A DNA stretch of 64,000 bases from Gracilibacillus salitolerans (GCF_009650095.1 NZ_CP045915.1:2976001-3040000), one strand, 5' to 3'; shown: positions 26,138-33,644, counted from the first letter of the stretch. The notes: generated by a model not told the origin, from the letters alone. Translations and numbers: made by a program.

Positions 26138-26191
26138 CTATCCTGTCTCTGTAAAAAAATATTACTAACTGTAAACTTAGAGACAGGATAG
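26138..26191. promoter_or_regulatory. Perfect 13-base inverted repeat before methyltransferase gene
   Basis: CTATCCTGTCTCT (26138-26150) pairs perfectly with AGAGACAGGATAG (26179-26191) across a 28-base AT-rich loop. It lies between the 47-codon gene and the methyltransferase start. No T-run follows, so it is not an ordinary terminator. It could be an operator or an mRNA structure. Confidence 0.5.
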
Positions 26192-26194
26192 TAG

Positions 26195-26338
26195 TTATTT
26201 ATTCTTTTTCCTCTCGAGTTCCGCTACTCTTGTAATTAGATTTGCCATATGATGAATTACTGCATCTGTAGCGATTACTTGCCTATTTTCTTTCTTTAAG
26301 TCTAGATAAAATTGTTTGGCTTTTTCGTACTTATCCAA
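26195..26338 (-). CDS. Small coiled-coil phage protein (47 residues)
   Basis: A TTG at 26338 lies just after AGGTGAAAGGGA and opens a 47-codon frame. The product starts (M)DKYEKAKQFYLDLKKEN and ends with ITRVAELERKKNK. It is highly charged and helical throughout. The ribosome binding sequence is close to the start, so the exact start is uncertain. Function unknown. Confidence 0.5.
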   Translation of the reverse strand: MDKYEKAKQFYLDLKKENRQVIATDAVIHHMANLITRVAELERKKNK

Positions 26339-26612
26339 TCCCTTTCACCTCACAAAAATCATATAGCTAAATTTATGACGGTTACATGCAATTGTAAAAT
26401 TAGCAACCGCTACTCCATTAGGTGTATAACGCATTTATGGACTTCTGGTTAGTCTTCCTACTAGTACTACTCTGTTTAACAAGTGATCACCCCTATATTT
26501 AAATCATACTCAATACTGATCTAGACTTTTGACTATATTTGGCTCCCGCCCGTTACACCTTTTAAAAATAAACATACTATGCATTATCTGAATTCAAGGA
26601 GGTGTTTCGTAC

Positions 26613-26726
26613 ATGGGTGCTAGCTATGGATATGGTGGTGGTTTTGCACTGATTGTAGTATTGTTTATCCTATTAATTATCATAGGTGCTTCCTACGGTG
26701 GTGGCTATGGAGGTTACGGATATTAA
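26613..26726 (+). CDS. YjcZ-family mini membrane protein
   Basis: The 37-residue product is [20 protein letters not shown], then [17 protein letters not shown]. It is a single membrane helix between glycine/tyrosine-rich ends, which matches the YjcZ/sporulation mini-protein family (PF09680). CAAGGAGGTG precedes the ATG. It is on the strand opposite its neighbours and is most likely lysogen-expressed cargo. Confidence 0.8.
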   Translation: MGASYGYGGGFALIVVLFILLIIIGASYGGGYGGYGY

Positions 26727-26767
26727 TTTGATTTTTAGTGTATCTAGCATTTTGTAACCTCCTTTCT

Positions 26768-26797
26768 AAGATACAGATGAACGCCCGTCTGTATCTT
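26768..26797. terminator. Hairpin after YjcZ-like gene
   Basis: AAGATACAGA and TCTGTATCTT form a ten-base stem with a ten-base loop. The following sequence is AT-rich but lacks a clear T-run, so terminator function is only probable. Confidence 0.5.
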
Positions 26798-26844
26798 ATA
26801 TACATAACGCTACTCCCCCTGGATAATTTAAAATTCGCTTCATG

Positions 26845-27123
26845 CTACACTGTCCTTTTTCTTGTCGCAAAGGGCTTTGTGATTTTTTGGTTATCCGATT
26901 GATGTAAAAGAGCAATAATGATTTCCATAGGCGAGCGATTTAATTCCTTTGCAATTTCTTCTACCTCGACACCTTCTTCATGCAGCTCCGTTACGACGCA
27001 AATTAAGCCTTCTGAATAAATTCTGTTATAGTCTTCTAAGCAATGTACAAGACCTTTCTTGTGTTTGTGTTTATTTAATTTTTCTCTTGCCCTTTGACTT
27101 ATAGAAGGTTGATTTTTTGTCAA
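26845..27123 (-). CDS. Small HTH-like phage protein
   Basis: The 92-residue product starts with TTG after AGGAGG. Residues 50-75 (EEGVEVEEIAKELNRSPMEIIIALLHQ) look like a sigma/MerR-style helix-turn-helix. A basic N-terminal stretch with alternating lysine and histidine (NKHKHKK) may bind nucleic acid. It lies between the HNH gene and the YjcZ-like gene. Possibly a regulator. Confidence 0.5.
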   Translation of the reverse strand: MTKNQPSISQRAREKLNKHKHKKGLVHCLEDYNRIYSEGLICVVTELHEEGVEVEEIAKELNRSPMEIIIALLHQSDNQKITKPFATRKRTV

Positions 27124-27135
27124 TATTCATACCTC

Positions 27136-27465
27136 CTAGATCAAATCACCGTTATGATCTAAGTATTTATCTCTCCATTTTTCAAACCAACGTCTAACAT
27201 CCGCTTTTCGATGTGCTTCTCTATGACACTTTATACACACAGTTGCACCATTTCTTTTCTCTCCAGTGCCACCCTGCGATTTAAAACAGATATGATGTGG
27301 GACTTTCTCTAAATAATGAGATCCACATCTAACACACCGCCATTGATCACGTTCGAATATTTCACGTTTTACCTTTGGATTAAAATCACGATTTTTCTTT
27401 GCTTTTCTTTTTCCTAGTTGCTGCTCTTTTGTGTATGGTAAAAATTCTCCCAGTTTTGTTACCAT
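27136..27465 (-). CDS. HNH endonuclease
   Basis: The 109-residue product has the HNH core. FERDQWRCVRCG is followed by VPHHICFKSQGGTGEKRNGATVC in the His-rich motif and closes with CHREAHRKADVRRW. The ATG at 27465 has AAGG nine bases upstream; an ATG at 27474 abuts that site and is unlikely. It lies next to the DnaD-type replication gene. It may be a homing-type or recombination-linked nuclease, distinct from the packaging HNH at 17,254. Confidence 0.8.
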   Translation of the reverse strand: MVTKLGEFLPYTKEQQLGKRKAKKNRDFNPKVKREIFERDQWRCVRCGSHYLEKVPHHICFKSQGGTGEKRNGATVCIKCHREAHRKADVRRWFEKWRDKYLDHNGDLI

Positions 27466-27486
27466 GCTGATCATCCTTACAAAACG

Positions 27487-28437
27487 CTAGTTAGTATTTG
27501 CTAAATATTCTTCTAAGAGTTGGTCCGTTTCTGCTTCAATTCGCTCTTTCTCATCTGCTGATATATCTATTTTGCTTAGTTGCGAGCGTTCCTGTTTTTG
27601 TTTTTCATACCAATCTGGAATAATATCCGCTTTAGTTGGTTTTCCGTACTTGTTTTGTTGTTGTCTTTTGAATTGTGCTTCCAATGCTTCTACATCATTT
27701 AAAGATTTCACATTTTTAGAAGCCCATGCTTTTAATATGGATTTGGCATATTTCCACGGTTTTTGATTTTCTTGTGCAATAGTTAATGCTTTAATAACTA
27801 ATTCTTCACTAAGGTCATCAATCCATTTTAATATGTCCTCAGCAATAAAAGGCGTTAACATTCCAAAATTTTGTTCGTAGAATTTAAATGAATTTTGACT
27901 ACTACCGACAGGTGATTCTTGTTCTTCTTGTTGTTGTTCTATTTCTCCTTCTTTTTCTTCTTCTTGTTGTTCTTCTTTTTCTTGTCGGCTTGACGTAGAA
28001 ATATATTCCGACGTATCGTCCACGTATCGTAAAAATTCATTTTTGATAGATTCATTTTCAATATGTTGGCAAACATCCGCTAACAACGAAACATCTTTAA
28101 CTTCTTTTAACTCTTTTCTGATTAAATCAAGCATCGGTTTACCAGCTTTTATTAAGTTGTACTTAGCCCAATTCAGAATGCAAATTTCTCTTGTGTCATC
28201 GTTATATTTGATAATTTGATGATTATTGATGAATCTGTCCAACAAACTATTGATAGATTCGACGGAATAACCAAGATCAAATGCCATTTGTTTTTTGGTA
28301 ATCTGATATACACCTATTTGTTTCGTGTTAGGATTAGTTAATAAATATAAATAAAAGTATTTGTCTTCCGGAGTCATTTCTTCCATTACCTTTGGGTCGT
28401 TCCAAAAAGAAACATGAACTTGTCTGAATTTAGCCAT
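27487..28437 (-). CDS. DnaD-domain phage replication protein
   Basis: The 316-residue protein has an N-terminal winged-helix part (VHVSFWNDPKVMEEMTPEDKYFYLYLLTNPNT), a glutamine/glutamate-rich linker at about residues 150-180, and a C-terminal DnaD/DnaB-type domain (PF07261) with FYEQNFGMLTPFIAEDILKWIDD and WKYAKSILKAW. It would load the host helicase at the phage origin. The ATG at 28437 follows AGAGAGGGATATAAA. No separate DnaC-like loader is visible in the neighbourhood. Confidence 0.85.
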   Translation of the reverse strand: MAKFRQVHVSFWNDPKVMEEMTPEDKYFYLYLLTNPNTKQIGVYQITKKQMAFDLGYSVESINSLLDRFINNHQIIKYNDDTREICILNWAKYNLIKAGKPMLDLIRKELKEVKDVSLLADVCQHIENESIKNEFLRYVDDTSEYISTSSRQEKEEQQEEEKEGEIEQQQEEQESPVGSSQNSFKFYEQNFGMLTPFIAEDILKWIDDLSEELVIKALTIAQENQKPWKYAKSILKAWASKNVKSLNDVEALEAQFKRQQQNKYGKPTKADIIPDWYEKQKQERSQLSKIDISADEKERIEAETDQLLEEYLANTN

Positions 28438-28510
28438 TTTATATCCCTCTCTTGTTCGCTTTTTAGTTTGTGATGTATAATAGAGGTAGGGTGCGGACAC
28501 ACCCTACGTT

Positions 28511-29170
28511 TTACAATGGTCTCCATGCATTTACCCAATTTAAAGCTTCATTGAATTCTATCCGCTTTATTTCACGATAAGTAGGTGCATGGAACGCTCT
28601 TTTTAATTGACTGTGTAAATTAGCATACATTTGCTGCTTAGTCTCCAGTACTCCCTTTTGACCACTCTTCCAAAGCTTTTCCACACGTTGTTTTACAGCA
28701 TGTTGTAAAGAAGTAGCTTGTCCATGGTGAAGTGTTAGTTCATTATCAAAACGAGTTTTTAAATTGGCAACATCTTCTTCGATCTCTTCAAGTTTTTCAG
28801 CTGACTCAATGGACAGTTTCATAGATGCTATCAATTTATCTTTTTCACTTAATTGTTTAGGCTTCTTGAGTTGCTCTTCCATAGTATTAAATGCTTGAAT
28901 GTACTTCTCTTTATATTCCGCTGCTTTTTTTCCTGTATATCCAAAGACTAAAAACGCAAGTCCATCTCTTTTTATGAGAAATTTTTTATAAGATCTGTTG
29001 CGATCATCTAGATAATCAATCTCCGCAAAATTGAGGAGATTAAATGATTCACTACATTCCAAATTTCGAATATCTCTCATTACAAGATCATGTCTTTTAC
29101 CGAATACTTCAGCTACTGTTAAACTATCCGTTACCGCTTGATCATTCTGAACGAAAACCAATTGTTTCAT
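28511..29170 (-). CDS. Rha family phage regulatory protein
   Basis: The 219-residue protein has an N-terminal Rha domain (PF09669). The pattern SLTVAEVFGKRHDLVMRDIRN, then FLIKRDGLAFLVFGYTGKKAAEYKEKYIQAFN, is diagnostic. The C-terminal half is a coiled coil and a basic ORF6C-like tail. Rha proteins regulate phage development and can interfere with infection when the host lacks certain factors. It overlaps the previous gene by 29 bases. Confidence 0.85.
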   Translation of the reverse strand: MKQLVFVQNDQAVTDSLTVAEVFGKRHDLVMRDIRNLECSESFNLLNFAEIDYLDDRNRSYKKFLIKRDGLAFLVFGYTGKKAAEYKEKYIQAFNTMEEQLKKPKQLSEKDKLIASMKLSIESAEKLEEIEEDVANLKTRFDNELTLHHGQATSLQHAVKQRVEKLWKSGQKGVLETKQQMYANLHSQLKRAFHAPTYREIKRIEFNEALNWVNAWRPL

Positions 29171-29378
29171 AGTTAGTCTCGTCTCCTTTCTTCTTGAACA
29201 GTTGTAATGCTTCTATGAATTCTTCTACTTCTGGATCAGTTAATGCAACTTCTACTTGTTTTTCACTTTCTTTATCCAACTCAGTTACTTGAATTATGGT
29301 TGTATTGTCACCATCGTCTTTTTCTATTACAAAATAATGATCTTCCGTTGCTAATTTGACTTCTTTCGTGTATTCCAA
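29142..29378 (-). CDS. Small acidic phage protein, unknown
   Basis: The 78-residue acidic product begins with TTG after GGGGGTGTAAATA. It has a beta-rich N-terminal half (DHYFVIEKDDGDNTTIIQVTE) and an amphipathic helix at the end. It overlaps the rha gene. No family recognised. Confidence 0.5.
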   Translation of the reverse strand: MEYTKEVKLATEDHYFVIEKDDGDNTTIIQVTELDKESEKQVEVALTDPEVEEFIEALQLFKKKGDETNYETIGFRSE

Positions 29379-29423
29379 TATTTACACCCCCTTCAGAGGG
29401 GATAACGGTACAACCGCTACCCA

Positions 29424-30143
29424 TTACGATAAGATGTGAATGTTACCTGATTCGATTTCTTCTGCTAGATTTTCATATAAATAGTTTTTGATAAGCGTCA
29501 TAGCCTCTCTTCTCCATGAGCCACCATCTGCTTCAAACAATGCTCCGATAGGTCCATCTCCACGTCCTTGCTTCATACGGAATATAAAATCAGACTCGGG
29601 TTGATCGACATCAATAAAGGTTCTGTATGGTGCCAGTTCTACTGGATTTGGTACAACTACCTCGCCAACAGTTGACACACCAGTTTTTGCTGTAACTGTC
29701 TGTGTAGTTCCATCATCACCATAGGTTTTTACATCTTGATCACTAATGTTTCCAACTACTTTAAGCAACGTATCTCTCATTTCACTTTCTAAGAAGCAAG
29801 ACTGCAGCAAGATATTGAATGATTCCATATCATAAAAGCTTCCAAAGTTGATTTCTGGTAACAGCGCATTTGCTTCCACCCAATTTGATCTTTCTGCATC
29901 TGAATTAATAGAAGATAATAAGCGGACCTTTGTTGGATTTACGATGTGAATAAGAAAGTTTTCTTCTCCATCAAATCGAGACTTTGAGTATTCCACAAGA
30001 GCGGATAATGTTCCTACTTTAATCTCAGCTGGTTGTGGCACTTTGAGAAGTTTCACATCACCACTTACATAAATTTGACCATTTTCACTAAATGTTTCAC
30101 GATTACCCAATCCTACAATGTACTGAATAGCTTCTTTTATCAT
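29424..30143 (-). CDS. Conserved phage early protein (DUF2303-like)
   Basis: The 239-residue acidic protein contains LSALVEYSKSRFD at about residue 45, the strand-rich FLIHIVNPTKVRLLSS and later LAPYRTFIDVDQPESDFIFRMK. This layout is typical of a conserved early protein of Gram-positive phages, near DUF2303. Its role is not known; the position before the replication genes suggests a link to DNA metabolism. It starts one base before the previous stop (TAATG). Confidence 0.6.
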   Translation of the reverse strand: MIKEAIQYIVGLGNRETFSENGQIYVSGDVKLLKVPQPAEIKVGTLSALVEYSKSRFDGEENFLIHIVNPTKVRLLSSINSDAERSNWVEANALLPEINFGSFYDMESFNILLQSCFLESEMRDTLLKVVGNISDQDVKTYGDDGTTQTVTAKTGVSTVGEVVVPNPVELAPYRTFIDVDQPESDFIFRMKQGRGDGPIGALFEADGGSWRREAMTLIKNYLYENLAEEIESGNIHILS

Positions 30144-30535
30144 TATTTAGTTCCTCCTTGTTTTTGTTTGCGATAGTCAATGACTTTTCCATCGTCTTCT
30201 TTAACATTTTCATCAGCTGGATCAAAGAAAGTTTGACCTTTTGCTCCGGATTTCAATTCCTTTCCTATTGCGGTACCATCATCATCTCTTCCAAGTAAAA
30301 TAGTGGAGTCCACTTCTTTATATGGAACTAATTTAGATGAAACTTGCGCTGAGACATCCGCTGATTCACGATTTTCTTTAGCGTTGAAGGTAAAAGTGAT
30401 TGTAACTTTACGTGCCTTTTTAAAGTCAGTGTTGGGATTCAATAGATTATCCATTACTTTTCGATACTCAATGTTGAATCTTTCATCTAAACTTCCATCT
30501 TGAAATTCACTTAATTTAATTTGATTCTGAGACAT
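30143..30535 (-). CDS. Phage replication-terminator-like protein
   Basis: The 130-residue product starts at the ATG at 30535 after GAGGTGAGATTG. Segments KARKVTITFTFNAKENRESADVSAQ and the C-terminal TFFDPADENVKED are characteristic of a family often annotated as phage replication terminator proteins, although function is unproven. It pairs with the DUF2303-like gene in many phages. Confidence 0.6.
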   Translation of the reverse strand: MSQNQIKLSEFQDGSLDERFNIEYRKVMDNLLNPNTDFKKARKVTITFTFNAKENRESADVSAQVSSKLVPYKEVDSTILLGRDDDGTAIGKELKSGAKGQTFFDPADENVKEDDGKVIDYRKQKQGGTK

Positions 30536-30702
30536 CAATCTCACCTCATTCACTATGTATTTGATGCTAGTCGCATCTTAGTAATCACGAATGCCAACCG
30601 AGTCAAGGCTTTTTTTATTAACATCATTCGTGACCACTAAGACAGGACTACCAAGAAGAGCCTGTCCGTGATATAATCAAGTTGAATCCATGTTCTACGG
30701 GG

Positions 30703-30813
30703 CTAACTTGTTGTAGCAAGTTGGTCTTTTCTTAGTTTCTTACTGTGGTAATTTAACACTCGTTCTTTTTGACATTGAGACATCATTAACCAATGCTTAC
30801 ATTTAACTCTCAC
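30703..30813 (-). CDS. Micro-protein (36 residues)
   Basis: The GTG at 30813 lies six bases after AAGGAGAG and opens a 36-codon frame: MRVKCKHWLMMSQCQKERVL, then NYHSKKLRKDQLATTS. Two cysteines and a strongly basic second half suggest a small nucleic-acid-binding peptide. A hairpin (AACTTG/CAAGTT) overlaps its stop codon and leads into a T-poor region. Only the start signal and codon pattern support it. Confidence 0.5.
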   Translation of the reverse strand: MRVKCKHWLMMSQCQKERVLNYHSKKLRKDQLATTS

Positions 30814-30826
30814 TTTGATCTCTCCT

Positions 30827-31105
30827 TCAAAACCAATCTTTTCTTATCTTTAATGCTTGATCTGACATTTGACGACGTTCGATATAATTTAATCCTGCTT
30901 GTGCTGCATCAACTGCTATCTTGTCACGGTGCATTCTAACAAGTTCTCTTCTTAGTGATAGCAAATGATTAAAATGCATTTCTGATTTATTGAATTCTTC
31001 TTTATCTAAGCAGTCCATCGAAAACTTAAAATACTTGTTCATTTCCGCTCTATAAAGTAAAGATAAAGCTCTATCTTTCTTTAAAAATTGATTAGTAAAT
31101 GGCAT
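30827..31105 (-). CDS. Small phage early protein, unknown
   Basis: The 92-residue basic helical protein starts at the ATG at 31105 after GAGGTGAGTAAT. A tandem of helices with LLYRAEMNKYFKFSMDCLD and HFNHLLSLRRELVRMHRDK is visible. No known domain. Confidence 0.5.
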   Translation of the reverse strand: MPFTNQFLKKDRALSLLYRAEMNKYFKFSMDCLDKEEFNKSEMHFNHLLSLRRELVRMHRDKIAVDAAQAGLNYIERRQMSDQALKIRKDWF

Positions 31106-31106
31106 A

Positions 31107-31226
31107 TTACTCACCTCGATCCAACTTTTGCATTTCAGCTATTTGATTAGCTTTTATTCCAAGTGCAAGATTAAACAATCCTACTGCTAACGCAAAAACC
31201 ACAAAACCCATAAGGAACCATTGCAT
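31107..31226 (-). CDS. Single-helix membrane micro-protein (39 residues)
   Basis: An ATG at 31226, six bases after GAGGTG, opens a 39-codon frame. It reads MQWFLMGFVVFALAVGLFNL and then ALGIKANQIAEMQKLDRGE. The first 25 residues form one membrane helix; a short charged tail follows. It overlaps the stop of the previous gene by TAATG and leads into the next ribosome binding site, so it is translated in the early operon. Confidence 0.65.
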   Translation of the reverse strand: MQWFLMGFVVFALAVGLFNLALGIKANQIAEMQKLDRGE

Positions 31227-31468
31227 TAAAAACACCTCGCTTGGCTAACTTGCTTGTAAAGTTCCATCACTTCTGAAAAAGACTGATTAAATGCTGCAAT
31301 TCTTAATGGTCCTACTAACGGAATATCATAAGCACTTTCCATATCTGTCATTAGTGCAGCCAGTCTGATTGTTTTGATTTCGTTATCTTTAACTTCCCTA
31401 ATCTCCTCAAAACGTTCCTTAAATCTATCTAATGTTTCTTGATCAGGTATGATGTTATCAACTGACAC
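31226..31468 (-). CDS. Small phage early protein, unknown
   Basis: The 80-residue acidic protein begins with GTG after GAAAGGAAGTGAAATAA. It is helical throughout (QETLDRFKERFEEIREVKDNE). Similar small acidic helical proteins occur in early operons; no function is assigned. Confidence 0.5.
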   Translation of the reverse strand: MSVDNIIPDQETLDRFKERFEEIREVKDNEIKTIRLAALMTDMESAYDIPLVGPLRIAAFNQSFSEVMELYKQVSQARCF

Positions 31469-31534
31469 TTATTTCACTTCCTTTCGTTTTCCACCTTTTT
31501 CTAGTAATCTAGTACTAGAAGGGGGTGTTTGATA

Positions 31535-32044
31535 TTGAATATAACTCTATTAATTGCGTTTATAATTTTGCTATACTTACGTAAACCAGTGATTACGATT
31601 TGGAAAAACTCAAAAATTAATTATTTAATAGGTCTTTATAATTCTTATCAAAATTCAAAGAATCGTGAAGATAAACTAAAAGCATTTGAATTAATTGCTA
31701 AGAATCGACCATTGAGCAATGATTTAATTGGAGGAATGTATTACACCTCTCCGTCTTATAAGGATTTTGAAAATGAACAAACAATTCACCACGCATTTAT
31801 AAGACTCCATGAAGTTTTTGACCAAAACTTATATATGGCTAAAAAATATCTCAATCCTAAATACTTCATTAAAGATTTATTTTTTATACCAGCAAACGTC
31901 TTTAGTTTTTTGGTTAACCATGAGTTGAAGAAATTTTCTTCATTCTTGTTTAGTTTCTTCACATGGCTAGCTACCGTTTTAATTTCTGCTTATGCCCAAG
32001 AAATACGAGCAATTATTGATGGATTATTTCAGATATTAAAATAG
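31535..32044 (+). CDS. Plus-strand membrane protein, lysogenic cargo
   Basis: The 169-residue product begins with a membrane helix (LNITLLIAFIILLYL), continues with a soluble middle containing charged residues, and ends with a second membrane stretch (SSFLFSFFTWLATVLISAYAQ). The TTG at 31535 has GGGGGTG seven bases upstream; the TTG at 31529 is too close. It runs against the early operon and its last nine bases overlap the converging gene. Position next to the immunity region and membrane topology fit a superinfection exclusion protein; this is inference. Confidence 0.6.
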   Translation: MNITLLIAFIILLYLRKPVITIWKNSKINYLIGLYNSYQNSKNREDKLKAFELIAKNRPLSNDLIGGMYYTSPSYKDFENEQTIHHAFIRLHEVFDQNLYMAKKYLNPKYFIKDLFFIPANVFSFLVNHELKKFSSFLFSFFTWLATVLISAYAQEIRAIIDGLFQILK

Positions 32045-32239
32045 GTAAATCATTATCATGAAAAATTCTAAAATAAGAAATAGCACAATTATTTTAAGTC
32101 CACGCAACACATTATCTAGTTTTTTGTCCAAAATGTTATACATCATTTCTAATACATTTGCATTTACGTTTCTTTCTTCCTCACTTGATGCACTAACATC
32201 ATGTGGGGTTTCTTTTTTTGTGTGCCCCAACTCATTCAC
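32036..32239 (-). CDS. Small tail-anchored membrane protein
   Basis: The GTG at 32239 overlaps the previous stop by GTGA and opens 67 codons. The first 45 residues are soluble and acidic (SASSEEERNVNANV). The last 22 form a membrane helix (LKIIVLFLILEFFMIMIYLF). Translational coupling to the 45-residue gene upstream supports it. Function unknown. Confidence 0.5.
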   Translation of the reverse strand: MNELGHTKKETPHDVSASSEEERNVNANVLEMMYNILDKKLDNVLRGLKIIVLFLILEFFMIMIYLF

Positions 32240-32373
32240 CCCCAAGTCCCATTCGCATAATACTTCCACCAGTTACCATTTGCATAATGTACTTCAAAAC
32301 AAGCTTCTTCTTCACTTTCACAACATCCACTAATGTATGCAGCCGCTGGTATTTTGTTAGAAATTTGCTTCAA
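32236..32373 (-). CDS. Small Trp/Cys-containing phage protein (45 residues)
   Basis: A frame of 45 codons begins at a TTG at 32373 close to AAGGAG. It ends with CFEVHYANGNWWKYYANGTW G. The aromatic second half and the CCESEEE patch are not random-looking. The spacing between site and start is short (about two bases), so the start is uncertain. Confidence 0.45.
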   Translation of the reverse strand: MKQISNKIPAAAYISGCCESEEEACFEVHYANGNWWKYYANGTWG

Positions 32374-32380
32374 ACTCCTT

Positions 32381-32560
32381 TTATTTAATGCCTAACCATT
32401 CGTCTATGGCATCTAGGTTAAAAATCAATATTCTTGGTGATGGTCTTTGGTGCGGTATTTTTCCTTGTCTAAGTAACGAGAAAATGGTTGATTCGCTGAT
32501 AGGAGCCCCAACCGATTCTAAATAATTAGATAATGCTTTGGCTCCTCTTACGTGTCTCAT
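32381..32560 (-). CDS. Excisionase-like DNA-binding protein
   Basis: The 59-residue product has a winged-helix pattern of the MerR/excisionase type: RGAKALSNYLESVGAPISESTIFSLLR, then a wing with KIPHQRPSPRILIFNLDAID and the closing EWLG. AAGGGGTG lies seven bases before the ATG at 32560. As the second gene after the cro-like gene it could be an excisionase or an early regulator. Confidence 0.7.
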   Translation of the reverse strand: MRHVRGAKALSNYLESVGAPISESTIFSLLRQGKIPHQRPSPRILIFNLDAIDEWLGIK

Positions 32561-32576
32561 CACATTTCACCCCTTT

Positions 32577-32810
32577 TCAAATGATATTTACACCATTTGT
32601 GTCCTTATAGGACACTTCATCAGTAAAAAAAATAGCTATAGGGACATCATACAACTTTGATAACTTATAGATTTCATCAGCATAAAAACGAACCTTTCCG
32701 TTTTCTTTTCTTCTGTATTGAGTTAGTGAAATTCCTAAGTGTTCAGCTACTTCTTCTTGATTTAAACCGTTTGAAACTCTTAGCCCTTTTGGAGTTATTT
32801 TAACGTTCAT
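32577..32810 (-). CDS. Cro-like HTH repressor
   Basis: The 77-residue protein has an XRE-type helix-turn-helix (GLNQEEVAEHLGISLTQYRRKENGKV, about residues 14-40). It is transcribed divergently from the CI-like repressor with which it shares operators. The promoter TTGACT, 17 bases, TATATT lies at 32850-32878, with an operator immediately downstream. A further operator copy lies within the last codons of the gene. It should act as the lytic switch repressor. Confidence 0.85.
   Translation of the reverse strand: MNVKITPKGLRVSNGLNQEEVAEHLGISLTQYRRKENGKVRFYADEIYKLSKLYDVPIAIFFTDEVSYKDTNGVNII
32599..32615. promoter_or_regulatory. Repressor operator copy inside the cro-like gene
   Basis: GTGTCCTTATAGGACAC is a dyad with perfect seven-base arms (GTGTCCT/AGGACAC) around TAT. 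It matches the two intergenic copies. It lies near the 3' end of the cro-like coding sequence, 230 bases from the intergenic pair. Confidence 0.8.
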
Positions 32811-32828
32811 GCCGCTTCACCTCTCTTC

Positions 32829-32845
32829 GTGTCTTAATAGGACAC
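32829..32845. promoter_or_regulatory. Repressor operator at the lytic promoter
   Basis: GTGTCTTAATAGGACAC matches the operator consensus with one arm mismatch. It overlaps the expected transcription start of the minus-strand promoter (-10 TATATT at 32850-32855), so a bound repressor would block the cro-like operon. Confidence 0.8.
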
Positions 32846-32849
32846 TTTT

Positions 32850-32878
32850 AATATACACCCCTTATTGGAATAAGTCAA
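32850..32878 (-). promoter_or_regulatory. Lytic (cro-side) promoter
   Basis: On the minus strand, TTGACT (32873-32878) and TATATT (32850-32855) are separated by 17 bases, close to the sigma-A consensus. It drives the cro-like and early genes. Confidence 0.75.
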
Positions 32879-32909
32879 CACTATAAAGATACTTTTTTGG
32901 TGATTATCG

Positions 32910-32938
32910 TTGAAAAAGTGTCCTAAAAGGTATATAAT
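32910..32938 (+). promoter_or_regulatory. Repressor maintenance promoter with operator
   Basis: TTGAAA (32910-32915) and TATAAT (32933-32938) are 17 bases apart. The spacer contains a third, more degenerate operator (GTGTCCT with AGGTAT, 32918-32934). The overlap suggests that the repressor limits its own synthesis. Confidence 0.75.
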
Positions 32939-32967
32939 TAGTTAGCAGACAGGAGGTGACTTATTTT

Positions 32968-33576
32968 ATGGATAATTTTTATAAGAAACTAGGTGGCAGA
33001 ATTAATTTTTATAGAAAGTCTTCTGGTGAAACATTAGAGCAACTAGGCGAAAAAATTGGAGTTGGGAAATCCACAATTAGAAAGTATGAAAAGGGAATGA
33101 TAAAAGTTTCCCATGATAGATTAGAACAAATAGCTAAAGCATTAGATGTAGATGTTTCATTATTATATGGAGAAGAAATTTCAAATGATGTTGTGGATGT
33201 TCCATTATACGGTAGTATTTCTTGCGGTAATGGGTCTGTAATTTTTGAAGAAAAGGAGAGTTATGTTACTTCTCCTAAAGATTGGGTAGATAAGGGATTG
33301 TATTTTTATCTAACTGCACAAGGAGACAGTATGATTGGAGCAAAAATACACGAAGGTGACCTTTTGCTTATTCAACGAACAGAAGAAGTCGAAAACGGAG
33401 AAATTGCTGCTGTAGTTGTTGAAAACGAATGTGTATTAAAAAGAGTATATAGAGATAATGGGTCCTTCACTTTAATTAGTGAGAACCCTAATTATAAACC
33501 AATTCACTTTAACCCTAACACAGATAAGAACATTCGTATCATAGGAAAATTAAAAAAAGCTATTACACAATTTTAA
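32968..33576 (+). CDS. CI-like repressor (XRE HTH plus S24 self-cleaving domain)
   Basis: The 202-residue product has an N-terminal XRE helix-turn-helix (residues 8-65, with ETLEQLGEKIGVGKSTIRKYEKG). A C-terminal LexA-like S24 peptidase domain follows. The cleavage dyad is Cys86-Gly87 (ISCGNG), the nucleophile Ser121 (QGDSM) and the general base Lys158 (CVLKRV). RecA-stimulated self-cleavage on DNA damage would induce the prophage. The ATG at 32968 follows AGGAGGTGACTTATTTT. Confidence 0.92.
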   Translation: MDNFYKKLGGRINFYRKSSGETLEQLGEKIGVGKSTIRKYEKGMIKVSHDRLEQIAKALDVDVSLLYGEEISNDVVDVPLYGSISCGNGSVIFEEKESYVTSPKDWVDKGLYFYLTAQGDSMIGAKIHEGDLLLIQRTEEVENGEIAAVVVENECVLKRVYRDNGSFTLISENPNYKPIHFNPNTDKNIRIIGKLKKAITQF

Positions 33577-33601
33577 ATTACTTAGCGCTAACTAATTTAA
33601 T

Positions 33602-33630
33602 AGGCAGGCTGATCCCCTGCCTTCTTTTTA
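33602..33630 (+). terminator. Terminator between repressor and integrase
   Basis: AGGCAGG and CCTGCCT form a perfect seven-base stem with a seven-base loop, followed by TCTTTTT. It separates repressor transcription from the integrase gene. Confidence 0.75.
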
Positions 33631-33644
33631 TAGGGAGTGATTAT

